Source: Cryobacterium sp. (GTDB lineage Bacteria; Actinomycetota; Actinomycetes; Actinomycetales; Microbacteriaceae). From it: a stretch of DNA of 32,822 nucleotides. Below the pieces are notes generated by a model. It was given only the letters and a program-made list of their open reading frames with translations. It had not been told where the DNA came from and did no database searches. This document shows, one piece after another, positions 8,818 through 16,464 of this stretch; positions within the stretch are counted from its first letter, which is position 1, and each line of letters begins with the position of its first letter. A program made the translations under genes and the position numbers. The stretch lies in NCBI GenBank assembly GCA_019638935.1, contig JAHBSW010000027.1, positions 1-32,822 of the forward strand, read 5' to 3'.

Positions 8818-9576
8818 TCAGTCTGCGAGCTCGGTGATCGCCAGGTTGTCGATATCGCTTGCGCCGATCTCGCCCACGGCCGCCATGTGCTTGGTCCAGT
8901 ACGACTCGACCTCTTGTATGCGCCCCTGCTCGATGAGTTCCACCAAGTGCTCATGAGCCCTCAGATTGCGTTCGTGCTGGAGAACCAGGTCGCTCACGTC
9001 GGTCATCTTTCGAGCGGAGTGACGCTCACTGATCCGTTCCAGGGCTTCGATGACGACGGCAGCCACAGCATTTCCACTCATCTGGATCAGCTTGAGGTGG
9101 AAGTTCCATCCCTGGTACGCAAACGCATCTACGTTGCCGATCGCCGACTCCGCATCGGTGAGGAGCTTTCTGAGCTCGTCGATGTCCGACGATGTGGCGC
9201 GCTCGGCGGCGAGGCGCACCGCGGTCGGCTCCACCAGCATCCTGAATGCGTGAACATCGCCCAATGACGCGTCGCGCAACTGCAACTGGATGGCGAGACT
9301 CCGTGCGGTCACCTGAATGTCGGGCAGGTTCACGATCGGCCCATGGTGAGAGCCGCGCCGCACGGTGATGAGGCCTTGTGATTCGAGAAGTCGCAGGGCC
9401 TCTCGAAGGGTCGGTCGGGAGACCTGATACTGCTCCATGAGCGCCCCCTCGGAGTAGAGGTAGTCTCCGGGCCGCAGCTCACCGGCAAGAATACGACCAC
9501 GCAGCTCAGCGGCGATCACCTCGGCCATCTTCGGGATTCGAGGGCCACCATTGCGCTTGTGCTCGCTCATGGTCAT
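8818..9576 (-). CDS. GntR-family transcriptional regulator with FCD domain
   Basis: About 252 residues. The N-terminal winged helix includes AEVIAAELRGRILAGELRPGDYLYSEGALMEQ and the recognition helix VSRPTLREALRLLESQGLI. An all-helical FCD ligand domain follows, with FRMLVEPTAVRLAAERA and the histidines HLKLIQ and HEHLVELI that usually bind metal and a carboxylate effector. ATG 9576 is chosen because GAGG lies about 8 bases upstream; a TTG at 9633 in the same frame lacks such support. It is divergent from the BVMO operon. It is the natural candidate to bind the repeated palindromic promoter sequence at 9745-9773 and 12151-12179, probably released by an organic acid or acyl-CoA; this is inference. 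The 9577-9744 gap holds no gene. Confidence 0.93.
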   Translation of the reverse strand: MTMSEHKRNGGPRIPKMAEVIAAELRGRILAGELRPGDYLYSEGALMEQYQVSRPTLREALRLLESQGLITVRRGSHHGPIVNLPDIQVTARSLAIQLQLRDASLGDVHAFRMLVEPTAVRLAAERATSSDIDELRKLLTDAESAIGNVDAFAYQGWNFHLKLIQMSGNAVAAVVIEALERISERHSARKMTDVSDLVLQHERNLRAHEHLVELIEQGRIQEVESYWTKHMAAVGEIGASDIDNLAITELAD

Positions 9577-9744
9577 TCCACTTACCTCAGGCTTTCTCGA
9601 GTCACGTCGGTGTGCTGGGCCAAAGCTAAACAATACTAACAGGACATCGTTAACGTAGCTGGCGGCCGAGCAATACTCGCGGTCAGAAGCCCGTGATGCA
9701 GATTCGCGCCGCCGCCGGCATTCTCGGCGCTCATCCAGAGCTTC

Positions 9745-9773
9745 TTGACCTAGTCAGCTTAGTCATCTATGCT
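9745..9773 (+). promoter_or_regulatory. Sigma70-type promoter with embedded palindromic operator (BVMO operon)
   Basis: A -35 hexamer TTGACC (9745-9750) and a -10 hexamer TATGCT (9768-9773) are 17 bases apart. The promoter body contains two palindromes. TGAC-CTA-GTCA (9746-9756) overlaps the -35. AGCTTAG-TCAT-CTATGCT (9756-9773) has one mismatch and covers the spacer and -10. The block matches 25 of 29 bases of the promoter at 12151-12179. It lies 62 bases upstream of the BVMO start. A repressor bound here would block RNA polymerase; the divergent GntR protein is the likely binder (inference). Confidence 0.8.
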
Positions 9774-9835
9774 GAGGCCACGGATCGTCAGAGTCGACGA
9801 CGCTCCACTATCGAGTAGGCAAGGATTCGCAAGGG

Positions 9836-11623
9836 ATGAGCTCGACCGCCACCACGCACGAAGAAATCGACCTCGACGCCATTCGCGACCTGTACCGGGT
9901 CGAACGCGACAAGCGGGTGCGTTCTGACGGCCTGGGGCAGTATGCGGATGCGGAAGAGGGGGACTTCGCCTACTACGCAGAAGACCCGTACACCCCCCGC
10001 GAGGAGCGGGAGAGCCTCACCGAAACGGTCGACGTTCTCGTCGTCGGCGGCGGATTCGGCGGACTCCTGACCGGTGCTCGCCTGCGGCAGGCGGGGGTTC
10101 AGAGCCTGCGCATCCTCGACCGCGCCGGAGACTTCGGCGGCACGTGGTACTGGAACCGATACCCCGGCGCGCAGTGCGATATCGAGTCGTATCTCTATCT
10201 GCCACTTCTCGAGCAGATGGGATTCATGCCCTCGGAGAAGTACGTTCGTCAGCCCGAGATCCACGAGTACACCCAGAAGCTCGCTCGGCACTTCAGGCTT
10301 TACGAGGCGGCCCTGTTCCAGACGGTCGTGACCGACGCGACCTGGCTCGAGTCCGAGAACCGCTGGCGAATCGAAACCGACCGTGGCGACGTCATCGACG
10401 CTCGATTCGTCGTGATGGCGAACGGATTGCTGTCACGACCAAGGCTGCCCGGCATCCCTGGCATAACGGACTTCAAGGGGCACACATTCCACTCCAGTCG
10501 GTGGGACTACGGATACACCGGCGGAACGACGCTGGGAGGTCTGGACAAGCTCGGTGACAAGAAGGTCGGAATCATCGGCACGGGTGCGACCGCCGTTCAG
10601 ATCGTGCCGCACCTCGCTCAGGGCGCCGAGCACCTCTACGTCTTTCAGCGCACTCCCTCGGTGATCTCTTTCCGTGGAAACAGGCCAACAGACCCGAGCT
10701 GGGCTGAGTCGCTCAAACCGGGGTGGCAGGAAGAGCGTCTCGACAACTTCATGTCGATCGCGAGCGGGGGTGCTCCCGAAGAGGACCTCGTCGACGACGG
10801 CTGGACGACCGCCTTCAAGGCACTGCCCAGTCTCATCAGTGACAGCAAGATCTCCCCCGAAGAAGCGGAGAAGCGGGACTACTTCGAGATGGAGCGGATG
10901 CGGGAGCGAATCGCCTCCGTCGTCAGCGACTCCGAGACCGCGGCGAAGCTGAAGCCCTACTACCGTTTCTTCTGCAAGCGGCCGTGCTTCCACGACGAGT
11001 ACCTCCCCACTTTCAACCGGGACAACGTGAGTCTGATCGACACGGATGGCCGCGGCGTCGAGCGCATCACTGAGACGGGAGTGGTGGTCGGAGGCGTCGA
11101 GTACGAGCTCGACTGCCTCGTCTTCGCAACGGGGTTCGAGTCTGCTGAGGTCTCGCCCCGTCAGGCAGGATTCGATCCCATCGGCCGAGGTGGGCTGGCC
11201 CTTTCTCAGAAGTGGAACACCGAGGTGCGCACTCTGTTCGGCCTGCAGACGAACGGATTCCCCAACCTGTTCTTCCTGGGCATCACCCAGGGCACGCTGT
11301 GCCCCAACTTCAGCAATATGCTCAACGAGCAGTCGAAGCAGGTCGCCTTCGTCATCGAGCAGTGCATCAGTGGCGAGCATGTCGTCGTTGAGCCGACACT
11401 CGAGGGTGAGGCGGATTGGGTGGCGACGATGGAGGCGGCAAATGCCGAGGACTCGGAGTTCTGGGATACCTGCACACCGAGCCGCTACAACGACGACGGC
11501 GATTCGACGAGGAAGCTTCCCAATCGCTACCAGACCCAGTACGGGGGCGGGCCGAAGGAGTTCTACGAGATCCTGGCAGCATGGCGCGCCGAAGGGACAG
11601 GCAAGGGACTGACGTTCCGCTAG
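9836..11623 (+). CDS. Type I Baeyer-Villiger flavin monooxygenase
   Basis: 595 residues, close to cyclic-ketone and steroid monooxygenases. The FAD-binding motif VLVVGGGFGGLLTGARL starts near residue 63 and is followed by the conserved GTWYWNRYPGAQCD. The BVMO fingerprint FxGxxxHxxxW[P/D] appears as FKGHTFHSSRWD at residues 213-224. The NADPH-binding IIGTGATAVQIVPHLA comes next. It should insert oxygen next to a ketone to give an ester or lactone, using FAD, NADPH and O2. AAGGA at 9821-9825 supports the ATG at 9836. It is the first gene after the palindromic promoter at 9745 and is probably co-transcribed with the deazaflavin-type gene downstream. The ~60-residue N-terminal extension is common in larger BVMOs. 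The substrate is unknown. Confidence 0.94.
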   Translation: MSSTATTHEEIDLDAIRDLYRVERDKRVRSDGLGQYADAEEGDFAYYAEDPYTPREERESLTETVDVLVVGGGFGGLLTGARLRQAGVQSLRILDRAGDFGGTWYWNRYPGAQCDIESYLYLPLLEQMGFMPSEKYVRQPEIHEYTQKLARHFRLYEAALFQTVVTDATWLESENRWRIETDRGDVIDARFVVMANGLLSRPRLPGIPGITDFKGHTFHSSRWDYGYTGGTTLGGLDKLGDKKVGIIGTGATAVQIVPHLAQGAEHLYVFQRTPSVISFRGNRPTDPSWAESLKPGWQEERLDNFMSIASGGAPEEDLVDDGWTTAFKALPSLISDSKISPEEAEKRDYFEMERMRERIASVVSDSETAAKLKPYYRFFCKRPCFHDEYLPTFNRDNVSLIDTDGRGVERITETGVVVGGVEYELDCLVFATGFESAEVSPRQAGFDPIGRGGLALSQKWNTEVRTLFGLQTNGFPNLFFLGITQGTLCPNFSNMLNEQSKQVAFVIEQCISGEHVVVEPTLEGEADWVATMEAANAEDSEFWDTCTPSRYNDDGDSTRKLPNRYQTQYGGGPKEFYEILAAWRAEGTGKGLTFR

Positions 11624-11644
11624 GTCTCGCCTGGTTGCGGGAAG

Positions 11645-12154
11645 GTGAATCGGGTGCGGTTCGACGAGAATTATCTGCCCTCTCCACGAGAGTTCGTTCG
11701 GCGTCAGGTGGAGCTCTACGAACGCAGCGACGGCACGGAGGGGAACACGGGTGACGGTGGTTACCCCGTGGTGATCATCTCGTGTCGCGGAGCGAAGACG
11801 GGTGCGGTTCGAAAGTTTCCCGTCATCCGTGTGGAGCACGATGGCGACTATGTGGCAGTCGCCTCGTTCGCCGGTCGGGACAGCAACCCCGTCTGGTACC
11901 AGAACCTGATCGCCACACCGCTGGTGGACGTGCAAGATGGCGCCGTCAAGACGCGCTGCTCCGTGCGCGAGCTGTCAGGAAGGGAGCGGGACTCCTGGTG
12001 GAGCAGGGCGGTGGAAGCGTACCCGCCGTATGCCGAGTTCCAGTCCGCGACCGAGCGCGTGATTCCCGTGCTCCTGCTGACCCCGGTCCAGCGTGAGCGC
12101 CATGACCCCATTGGCACACCAGGGGTCCCAGCCCGTGGAATCGCTCATCCTTGA
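11645..12154 (+). CDS. Deazaflavin (F420)-type nitroreductase-family protein
   Basis: 169 residues of the DUF385/Ddn family, split beta-barrel proteins that bind F420 or related flavins. Visible signatures are RGAKTGAVRKFPVIRVEHDG, the glycine-poor loop VASFAGRDSNPVWYQNL, and IATPLVDVQDG. Members use reduced F420 to reduce activated double bonds, quinones or nitro groups. The GTG at 11645 lies 21 bases after the BVMO stop. GGGAAGG at 11639-11645 is better spaced for the GTG at 11654, so the protein may be three residues shorter. Its last codon and stop overlap the -35 box of the next promoter. In this setting it may reduce an enone intermediate; that is inference, and F420 synthesis genes are not in the window. 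Confidence 0.85.
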   Translation: MNRVRFDENYLPSPREFVRRQVELYERSDGTEGNTGDGGYPVVIISCRGAKTGAVRKFPVIRVEHDGDYVAVASFAGRDSNPVWYQNLIATPLVDVQDGAVKTRCSVRELSGRERDSWWSRAVEAYPPYAEFQSATERVIPVLLLTPVQRERHDPIGTPGVPARGIAHP

Positions 12155-12179
12155 CTTGGTCAGCATAGTAATCTATGCT
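12151..12179 (+). promoter_or_regulatory. Sigma70-type promoter with embedded palindromic operator (TRAP operon)
   Basis: TTGACT (12151-12156) and TATGCT (12174-12179) are spaced by 17 bases. The palindrome TGAC-TTG-GTCA is perfect (12152-12162). The palindrome AGCATAG-TAAT-CTATGCT is also perfect (12162-12179) and covers the -10. The -35 overlaps the stop codon of the upstream gene (TGA, 12152-12154), so the promoter is built into the gene end. It is the second copy of the element at 9745-9773, with the same orientation and geometry, and stands 53 bases before dctP. This marks the BVMO and TRAP units as one regulon. Confidence 0.82.
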
Positions 12180-12232
12180 AGAGGGGATCTAATCGGTCGT
12201 CCTGCGTTACGTATCTACAAGGAAGTAGCCAA

Positions 12233-13342
12233 ATGAAGCTGAAGTCAGTTGCGGCGTTCGCGATCAGCGGCGCACTCGCAGTAAGTCTCGTTGCCTGCTC
12301 GGCAGAGCCAGGCGAAACCCCTGATGAAGTCCAGTCCGTCAAGATTCGGTGGGCCAGCGCACTCAGCGGTGGGCAGAATCATCTCGTGACCGACTGGTTC
12401 GCGACCGAAGTCGAAGAGAAGTCCGACGGAGTCGCTTCCTTCGATCGCCTCTACGGGGGAGCTCTGCTCACATCACCCGACATCCTGCCCGGCATTCGCG
12501 ACGGACGAGCAGACGGCGGTGGTATCCCGCTGGCGTACTACGCGGGGATCATGCCGCTCGTCGCGATCACCTCGGTCCCCTTCATCACGTCAAATGGGCG
12601 CGCCATCATGGAGACGCTCAATGAACTGTACGAGACGAATGAAGCGTTCCGTGCCGAGTTCGAGGCGCAGAACCTTCATCCGGTCGGCTTCACACCCGCG
12701 ATCATGGCGGGAGGTTCGAAAGAGCCCATCACCAGCCTCAGCGACTTCGAGGGGCTCAACATCCGAGCCGGTGGCTTCGCCGCCAATGTGCTTGCCCACC
12801 TCGGTGCTCGCCCGGTGGCGCTGCCCGCTGAAGAAGTGTACGAAGCCCTCGAGCGCGGCACCGTCAATGCCTATGCCAGCTTCGCACTCGACACCGCACC
12901 GAGCCTCTCGGTACAAGAAGTTGCTCCTCACCTGTTCAACCTCGGAATCGGCAACTTCTCGGTTCAGGTCGACGCGATCAACCTGAAGACCTGGAACGCA
13001 CTTCCGGAGAGCGTTCAGAAACTCATGACGGAGGTCGCCGCTGCCAAGCCGCAGTACACGATGGAGCTCATCGCCAACGGCACCGATGCGGCCTGCACGG
13101 CCTACGCGGACGCCGGGGGAGAGGTCTTCACCGTCTCGAGTGGTGACCTTCAGCGGCTCACCAACGAGCTTCGCCCATCGCTCCTCGACGCGTGGCTCGA
13201 CGGGGCCGTCAACGCCGGTGTCGACCGTGCCGTCGCAGAAGACTTCCGCGACGAGTACCTAGCGGCCATCGAGAGAAACGAGGCCGCGTTCCCCGACGAG
13301 GACCCGCTCAAGCGCTGCTCGGAGCTGGCTGGCGCGCGCTAG
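12233..13342 (+). CDS. dctP: TRAP transporter substrate-binding lipoprotein DctP
   Basis: 369 residues. The N-terminus MKLKSVAAFAISGALAVSLV is a lipoprotein signal peptide ending in the lipobox LVAC, so Cys22 should be lipidated and anchor the protein outside the membrane. The mature part is a DctP-type periplasmic fold: WASALSGGQNHLVTDWFATEVEEKSDG near the start, and the hinge region SLSDFEGLNIRAGGFAANVLAHLGARPVA with the Arg that usually clamps a carboxylate. It should capture an organic acid for the DctQM permease. The gene follows the palindromic promoter and is separated from dctQ by a strong hairpin, which would allow extra binding protein to be made. Confidence 0.92.
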   Translation: MKLKSVAAFAISGALAVSLVACSAEPGETPDEVQSVKIRWASALSGGQNHLVTDWFATEVEEKSDGVASFDRLYGGALLTSPDILPGIRDGRADGGGIPLAYYAGIMPLVAITSVPFITSNGRAIMETLNELYETNEAFRAEFEAQNLHPVGFTPAIMAGGSKEPITSLSDFEGLNIRAGGFAANVLAHLGARPVALPAEEVYEALERGTVNAYASFALDTAPSLSVQEVAPHLFNLGIGNFSVQVDAINLKTWNALPESVQKLMTEVAAAKPQYTMELIANGTDAACTAYADAGGEVFTVSSGDLQRLTNELRPSLLDAWLDGAVNAGVDRAVAEDFRDEYLAAIERNEAAFPDEDPLKRCSELAGAR

Positions 13343-13349
13343 AAGCGCA

Positions 13350-13389
13350 ATTGCTGGTGCAGTCGGCGGCGTCCGACTGCACCAGCAAT
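13350..13389 (+). terminator. Long perfect stem-loop between dctP and dctQ
   Basis: A perfect 17-bp inverted repeat. The arms are 13350-13366 (ATTGCTGGTGCAGTCGG) and 13373-13389, with a 6-base loop CGGCGT. It starts eight bases after the dctP stop and 62 bases before dctQ. No run of T follows, so it is more likely a partial terminator or an RNA-stabilising hairpin than a full terminator. Such a structure would raise binding-protein output over the membrane subunits. A possible -10 (TACACT, 13400-13405) without a good -35 lies just downstream. Confidence 0.8.
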
Positions 13390-13451
13390 ACCTCTCGGCT
13401 ACACTCGCGCTGGACTACGGCGCACACAACAACTCGCAAGGAGGCGGGGAC

Positions 13452-14009
13452 GTGACACTTCTCGACGAACCCACTACGGAAGAGACACCCTCGACAGGCA
13501 TATTCCGACTTGAGCGTCGCATCACGACTGTCCTGACCGTCATCGTCTCCGCGGGAGTCATCGCGCTGATGCTGCTCTGCATCGCCGACATCGTCCTGCG
13601 GAACATCGGCTCGCCTATCAATCTCAACAGTGTCGAGATCATCGACGTGGCCATCGTTCCCCTGGCTCTCCTCGGACTGCTCCCCGCGCTCGTCTCACGG
13701 GTTCACGTCGAGACGGGCCTACTCGTAGATCGGCTTTCGCCCAAGACGCGGTCGCTCATCGTTGCGATCGCGCTTGCGATCTGCGTTCCTTTTCTCGTCT
13801 GGGCAGTGATCCAGACCACCGGCGCCGCAATTCAGTCGACGGGCATCCGCGAAGCGCGCTACGGACTCGCGCAGGTACCGATCTGGCCGTCGAAGATCTC
13901 GATACCGATCGGCCTCGGACTGTTCACCATCGGCCTCGCGCTGCGTGCCGGATTCGACTTCAAGCGATTCTTCGAGCTCTCGAAGGCAGAAAAGAGCGGT
14001 GAAAAGTGA
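13452..14009 (+). CDS. dctQ: TRAP transporter small membrane subunit DctQ
   Basis: 185 residues with four hydrophobic segments, roughly residues 27-53, 61-80, 98-122 and 145-165, as expected for the DctQ subunit. Features include RRITTVLTVIVSAGVIALMLL, the loop LRNIGSPINLNSVEIIDV and the later HVETGLLVDRLSP, typical of this family. The GTG start at 13452 has a full AAGGAGG ribosome site at 13438-13444. Its stop overlaps the dctM start (GTGA, 14006-14009), so the two membrane subunits are translationally coupled. It pairs with DctM in the cytoplasmic membrane to drive sodium- or proton-coupled uptake. Confidence 0.88.
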   Translation: MTLLDEPTTEETPSTGIFRLERRITTVLTVIVSAGVIALMLLCIADIVLRNIGSPINLNSVEIIDVAIVPLALLGLLPALVSRVHVETGLLVDRLSPKTRSLIVAIALAICVPFLVWAVIQTTGAAIQSTGIREARYGLAQVPIWPSKISIPIGLGLFTIGLALRAGFDFKRFFELSKAEKSGEK

Positions 14010-15404
14010 CCATCGAAGTCGCCCTTATCGTTGCGACCGTCGTATTGCTCGCGCTCATCGTCATGCGCGCGCCCGTCGCCCTGGGCATTCTCGTCGGCGC
14101 ATCCGTCGGAATCATCCTGTACGACGGGTTCGACCACTGGACCTCGCTGCTGCAATCCGTCTTCTACAGCAGCTCTGCCAAGTACCTCCTGTTCGTCATA
14201 CCCATGTACGTGCTGCTGGGAAGCATCGTGTCGAACACGGACATAGGAGTGCAGGTCTACCGCGTCGTCAATAAGGCGGTGGGCCGACTGCCCGGCGGGC
14301 TCGGAGCGACGGCGGTGGTCGCAACCGCCATGTTCAGCGGGATCTCCGGCTCGAGCGCAGCCGACATCACCGCATTCGGCCGCGTATCGATCCGAGAGAT
14401 GACCCGACTGGGCTATCCCAGGGACTACGCCACCGCCATTGTCGCCGCGGCCGGAACCTTCGCGGTGCTCATCCCGCCCAATCTCGCCTTGGTCATCTAT
14501 GCCGTGCTCGCCGAGGTCAGTGTCGGTGCGATGATCGTCGCCGGACTCGTCCCGGGCATCATCTCCGTCGTGGTTCTCGGCATCTTCGTACTGCTGCGGG
14601 CTCCGCACCACATTCGCAAGCCCGAACAGCTTGGAGCCCAACTGGCTCAGGCGGCCGAGAATCGAAGGAACGCCACCGAGCCGCTTCCCACTCTGAAGGA
14701 AGTCACTCAGGCGATCGACTACCAGAAGGGCGACTGGCTCTCCGTCGTATATGTCGTCATCCTCGGAGGCGTCGTCGTCGGTGGTCTCTACGGTGGGTTC
14801 TTCACTCCGACCGAGGCGGGTGCCGTAGCCGCCCTGGTCGCGTGTTTCCTCATGTTCACCGCGTTGCGCAAAGGGACGAGCACCCGGCTTCGCACCGTAT
14901 TCGGACGCTCGCTTCGAGACACCGTGGACATCACGAGCATGATCTTCCTGCTGTTCATCGGCGGATCGGTCTTCGCCTACTTCCTCGCCTCGGGGATGAT
15001 TCCTCCGCAACTGACCGCCTGGGCAGCGGGACTGGACATTCCGCCGCTGCTGCTCGTCGCCTTCCTGCTCATCATCCTGCTTCCACTAGGTGCGGTGCTC
15101 GATGGAATGTCGATCATGCTGCTGACCGTGCCGTCGCCTGGCGCCGATGGTCGTGGGCCTCGGCTTCGACGGGATCTGGTTTGGCGGCATCCCTGGTCGT
15201 CAAACTCGTGGAGATCGGATACTCATCACCCCACCCGTTGGGATGAACGTGTTCATCGCCGCAGGGTTGGGACGCGTCGACGCCGAGAAGGTTTACCGAA
15301 AGATCTGGCCCTTCATCGTGCTGGATCTCGCCGTGACTGCGCTGTTCTTCCTCGTTCCCGAAACCATCCTGTGGTTCCCGAGGCTGTTCGGGTTCGGCGT
15401 CTGA
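14006..15404 (+). pseudogene. dctM: TRAP transporter large permease DctM, three frame changes near the 3' end
   Basis: The frame from the GTG at 14006 encodes a normal polytopic DctM up to MSIMLLTVP. Family-like sequence then continues through two other frames. Removing one C at 15137-15138 restores SLAPMVVGLGFDGIWFGG. Removing one C at 15191-15193 restores ILVVKLVEIG. Adding one base, probably C, at 15222-15223 restores YLITPPVGMNVFIAAGL and the frame that stops at 15402-15404. The repaired protein would be about 465 aa, the family norm. As written, translation leaves the family sequence near residue 376 and stops at 15428-15430. The conserved sequence between the shifts suggests a very recent lesion or base-calling errors in short C runs. 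If real, the transporter is non-functional. Confidence 0.85.
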
Positions 15405-15506
15405 GCAACCCAAGCAGGGACAAGGAATAGGGTCTCGCGTGGGACTGCGAGGCACCCGAGCACGAGCGGCAAGGACGTTCCCGTTGGCGAAGATTCGGAC
15501 ACAACC

Positions 15507-16463
15507 ATGAGCAAGGTATTCGGGCCGTCGAGCGTCACCCTGGGTCTGCATCCCATCGCGGTAGCGGTTCCCTCGACCGCCTCCGCTCTTGTCGAAGGAG
15601 TGATCGAACAGGCTGTAGCTGCGGAGCGGTCAGGATTCGATGGCGCCACGGTCAGCGAGCACCATCGAGGGCTACCCGGCTATCTGCCACAGCCGCTGCT
15701 GGTCAGCAACTGGGTTCTCGCCGAGACTTCGCGGATCTGGTCCGGGCCCAACCCGACGCTGTTGACGTTGCGGAATGCGGCGCATCTGGCCGAGGAACTC
15801 GCATGGACTGCCGCAAGGTTTCCGGGACGCGTGGGGGCGACGGTTGCCGCGGGATACAACCCCGACGATTTTGCCGCTGTTGGGCTTGGCACCGATGACA
15901 TCGCCCGACGTTTTGCCGAGGAGGTGACGCATCTTGCGCACTCCTTGACCGCAGGTGGGCCACTGCAGGGAGACGAGGCGGTCGAAGAGTGGATTCGCAC
16001 GCCCGGTCCGCTCGCCAGCGCAGCCAACAGCACTACAGCCGCGGTTCGCGCCGCAAATGCGGGTATGGGCATCAGCCTCATCGGTGCTGACAATGTCTCT
16101 GAGCGAACACAGCGAGTTCTCAACGCCTACCGGGGCGCGGGTGGCACAGGCCCGGTGATGTTGACGAGGCGGGCCTTCATCGGCACTCCGCCCGCGAAGG
16201 CGGTTGAAGCGCTTCTGGATACCTATCGCACGTCGCCGAGATCCAACGGCGCCCTCGGGGACTTCGTGTCGGGGGAGCCCGAAGCCGTCGCTGAAGCTCT
16301 TGTCGTAGAGCTGGACTCGCTCGGTCCCGACGGCAGTCTGGTTCCGCACCTGAATCTTCCGGGAGTCGAACTGTCGCAAGCGCTCGAGCAGATCGTGCGT
16401 TTCGGAGAGGAAGTCATCCCTCTCATAAAGAGAGAGCGTGGAGTCGCAGGGGCCTCTAGCTGA
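15507..16463 (+). CDS. Luciferase-like (LLM class) flavin-dependent oxidoreductase
   Basis: 318 residues of the bacterial-luciferase TIM-barrel superfamily. Signatures are VIEQAVAAERSGFDGATVSEHHRG near the start, with the flavin-pocket SEHH, then LAEELAWTAARFPGRVGATVAAGYNPDDF and late VAEALVVELDSLGPDGSLV. Members use FMNH2 or F420 and include type II Baeyer-Villiger and other monooxygenases. The gene follows dctM by 102 bases with only a weak ribosome site before the ATG at 15507. It ends one base before the convergent thiolase gene. Beside a type I BVMO, a second oxygenating flavoenzyme could act on a later ketone; this is inference. The exact subclass cannot be set from motifs alone. Confidence 0.85.
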   Translation: MSKVFGPSSVTLGLHPIAVAVPSTASALVEGVIEQAVAAERSGFDGATVSEHHRGLPGYLPQPLLVSNWVLAETSRIWSGPNPTLLTLRNAAHLAEELAWTAARFPGRVGATVAAGYNPDDFAAVGLGTDDIARRFAEEVTHLAHSLTAGGPLQGDEAVEEWIRTPGPLASAANSTTAAVRAANAGMGISLIGADNVSERTQRVLNAYRGAGGTGPVMLTRRAFIGTPPAKAVEALLDTYRTSPRSNGALGDFVSGEPEAVAEALVVELDSLGPDGSLVPHLNLPGVELSQALEQIVRFGEEVIPLIKRERGVAGASS

Positions 16464-16464
16464 C

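Noticed and set aside
9577-9633. Longer GntR protein starting at TTG 9633
   Set aside because: The extra 19 residues are not family-like, and ATG 9576 has a well-spaced GAGG.
10433-11935. Antisense open frame of ~500 codons opposite the BVMO
   Set aside because: The BVMO reads with full motifs on the plus strand; the antisense peptide shows no domain and no ribosome site.
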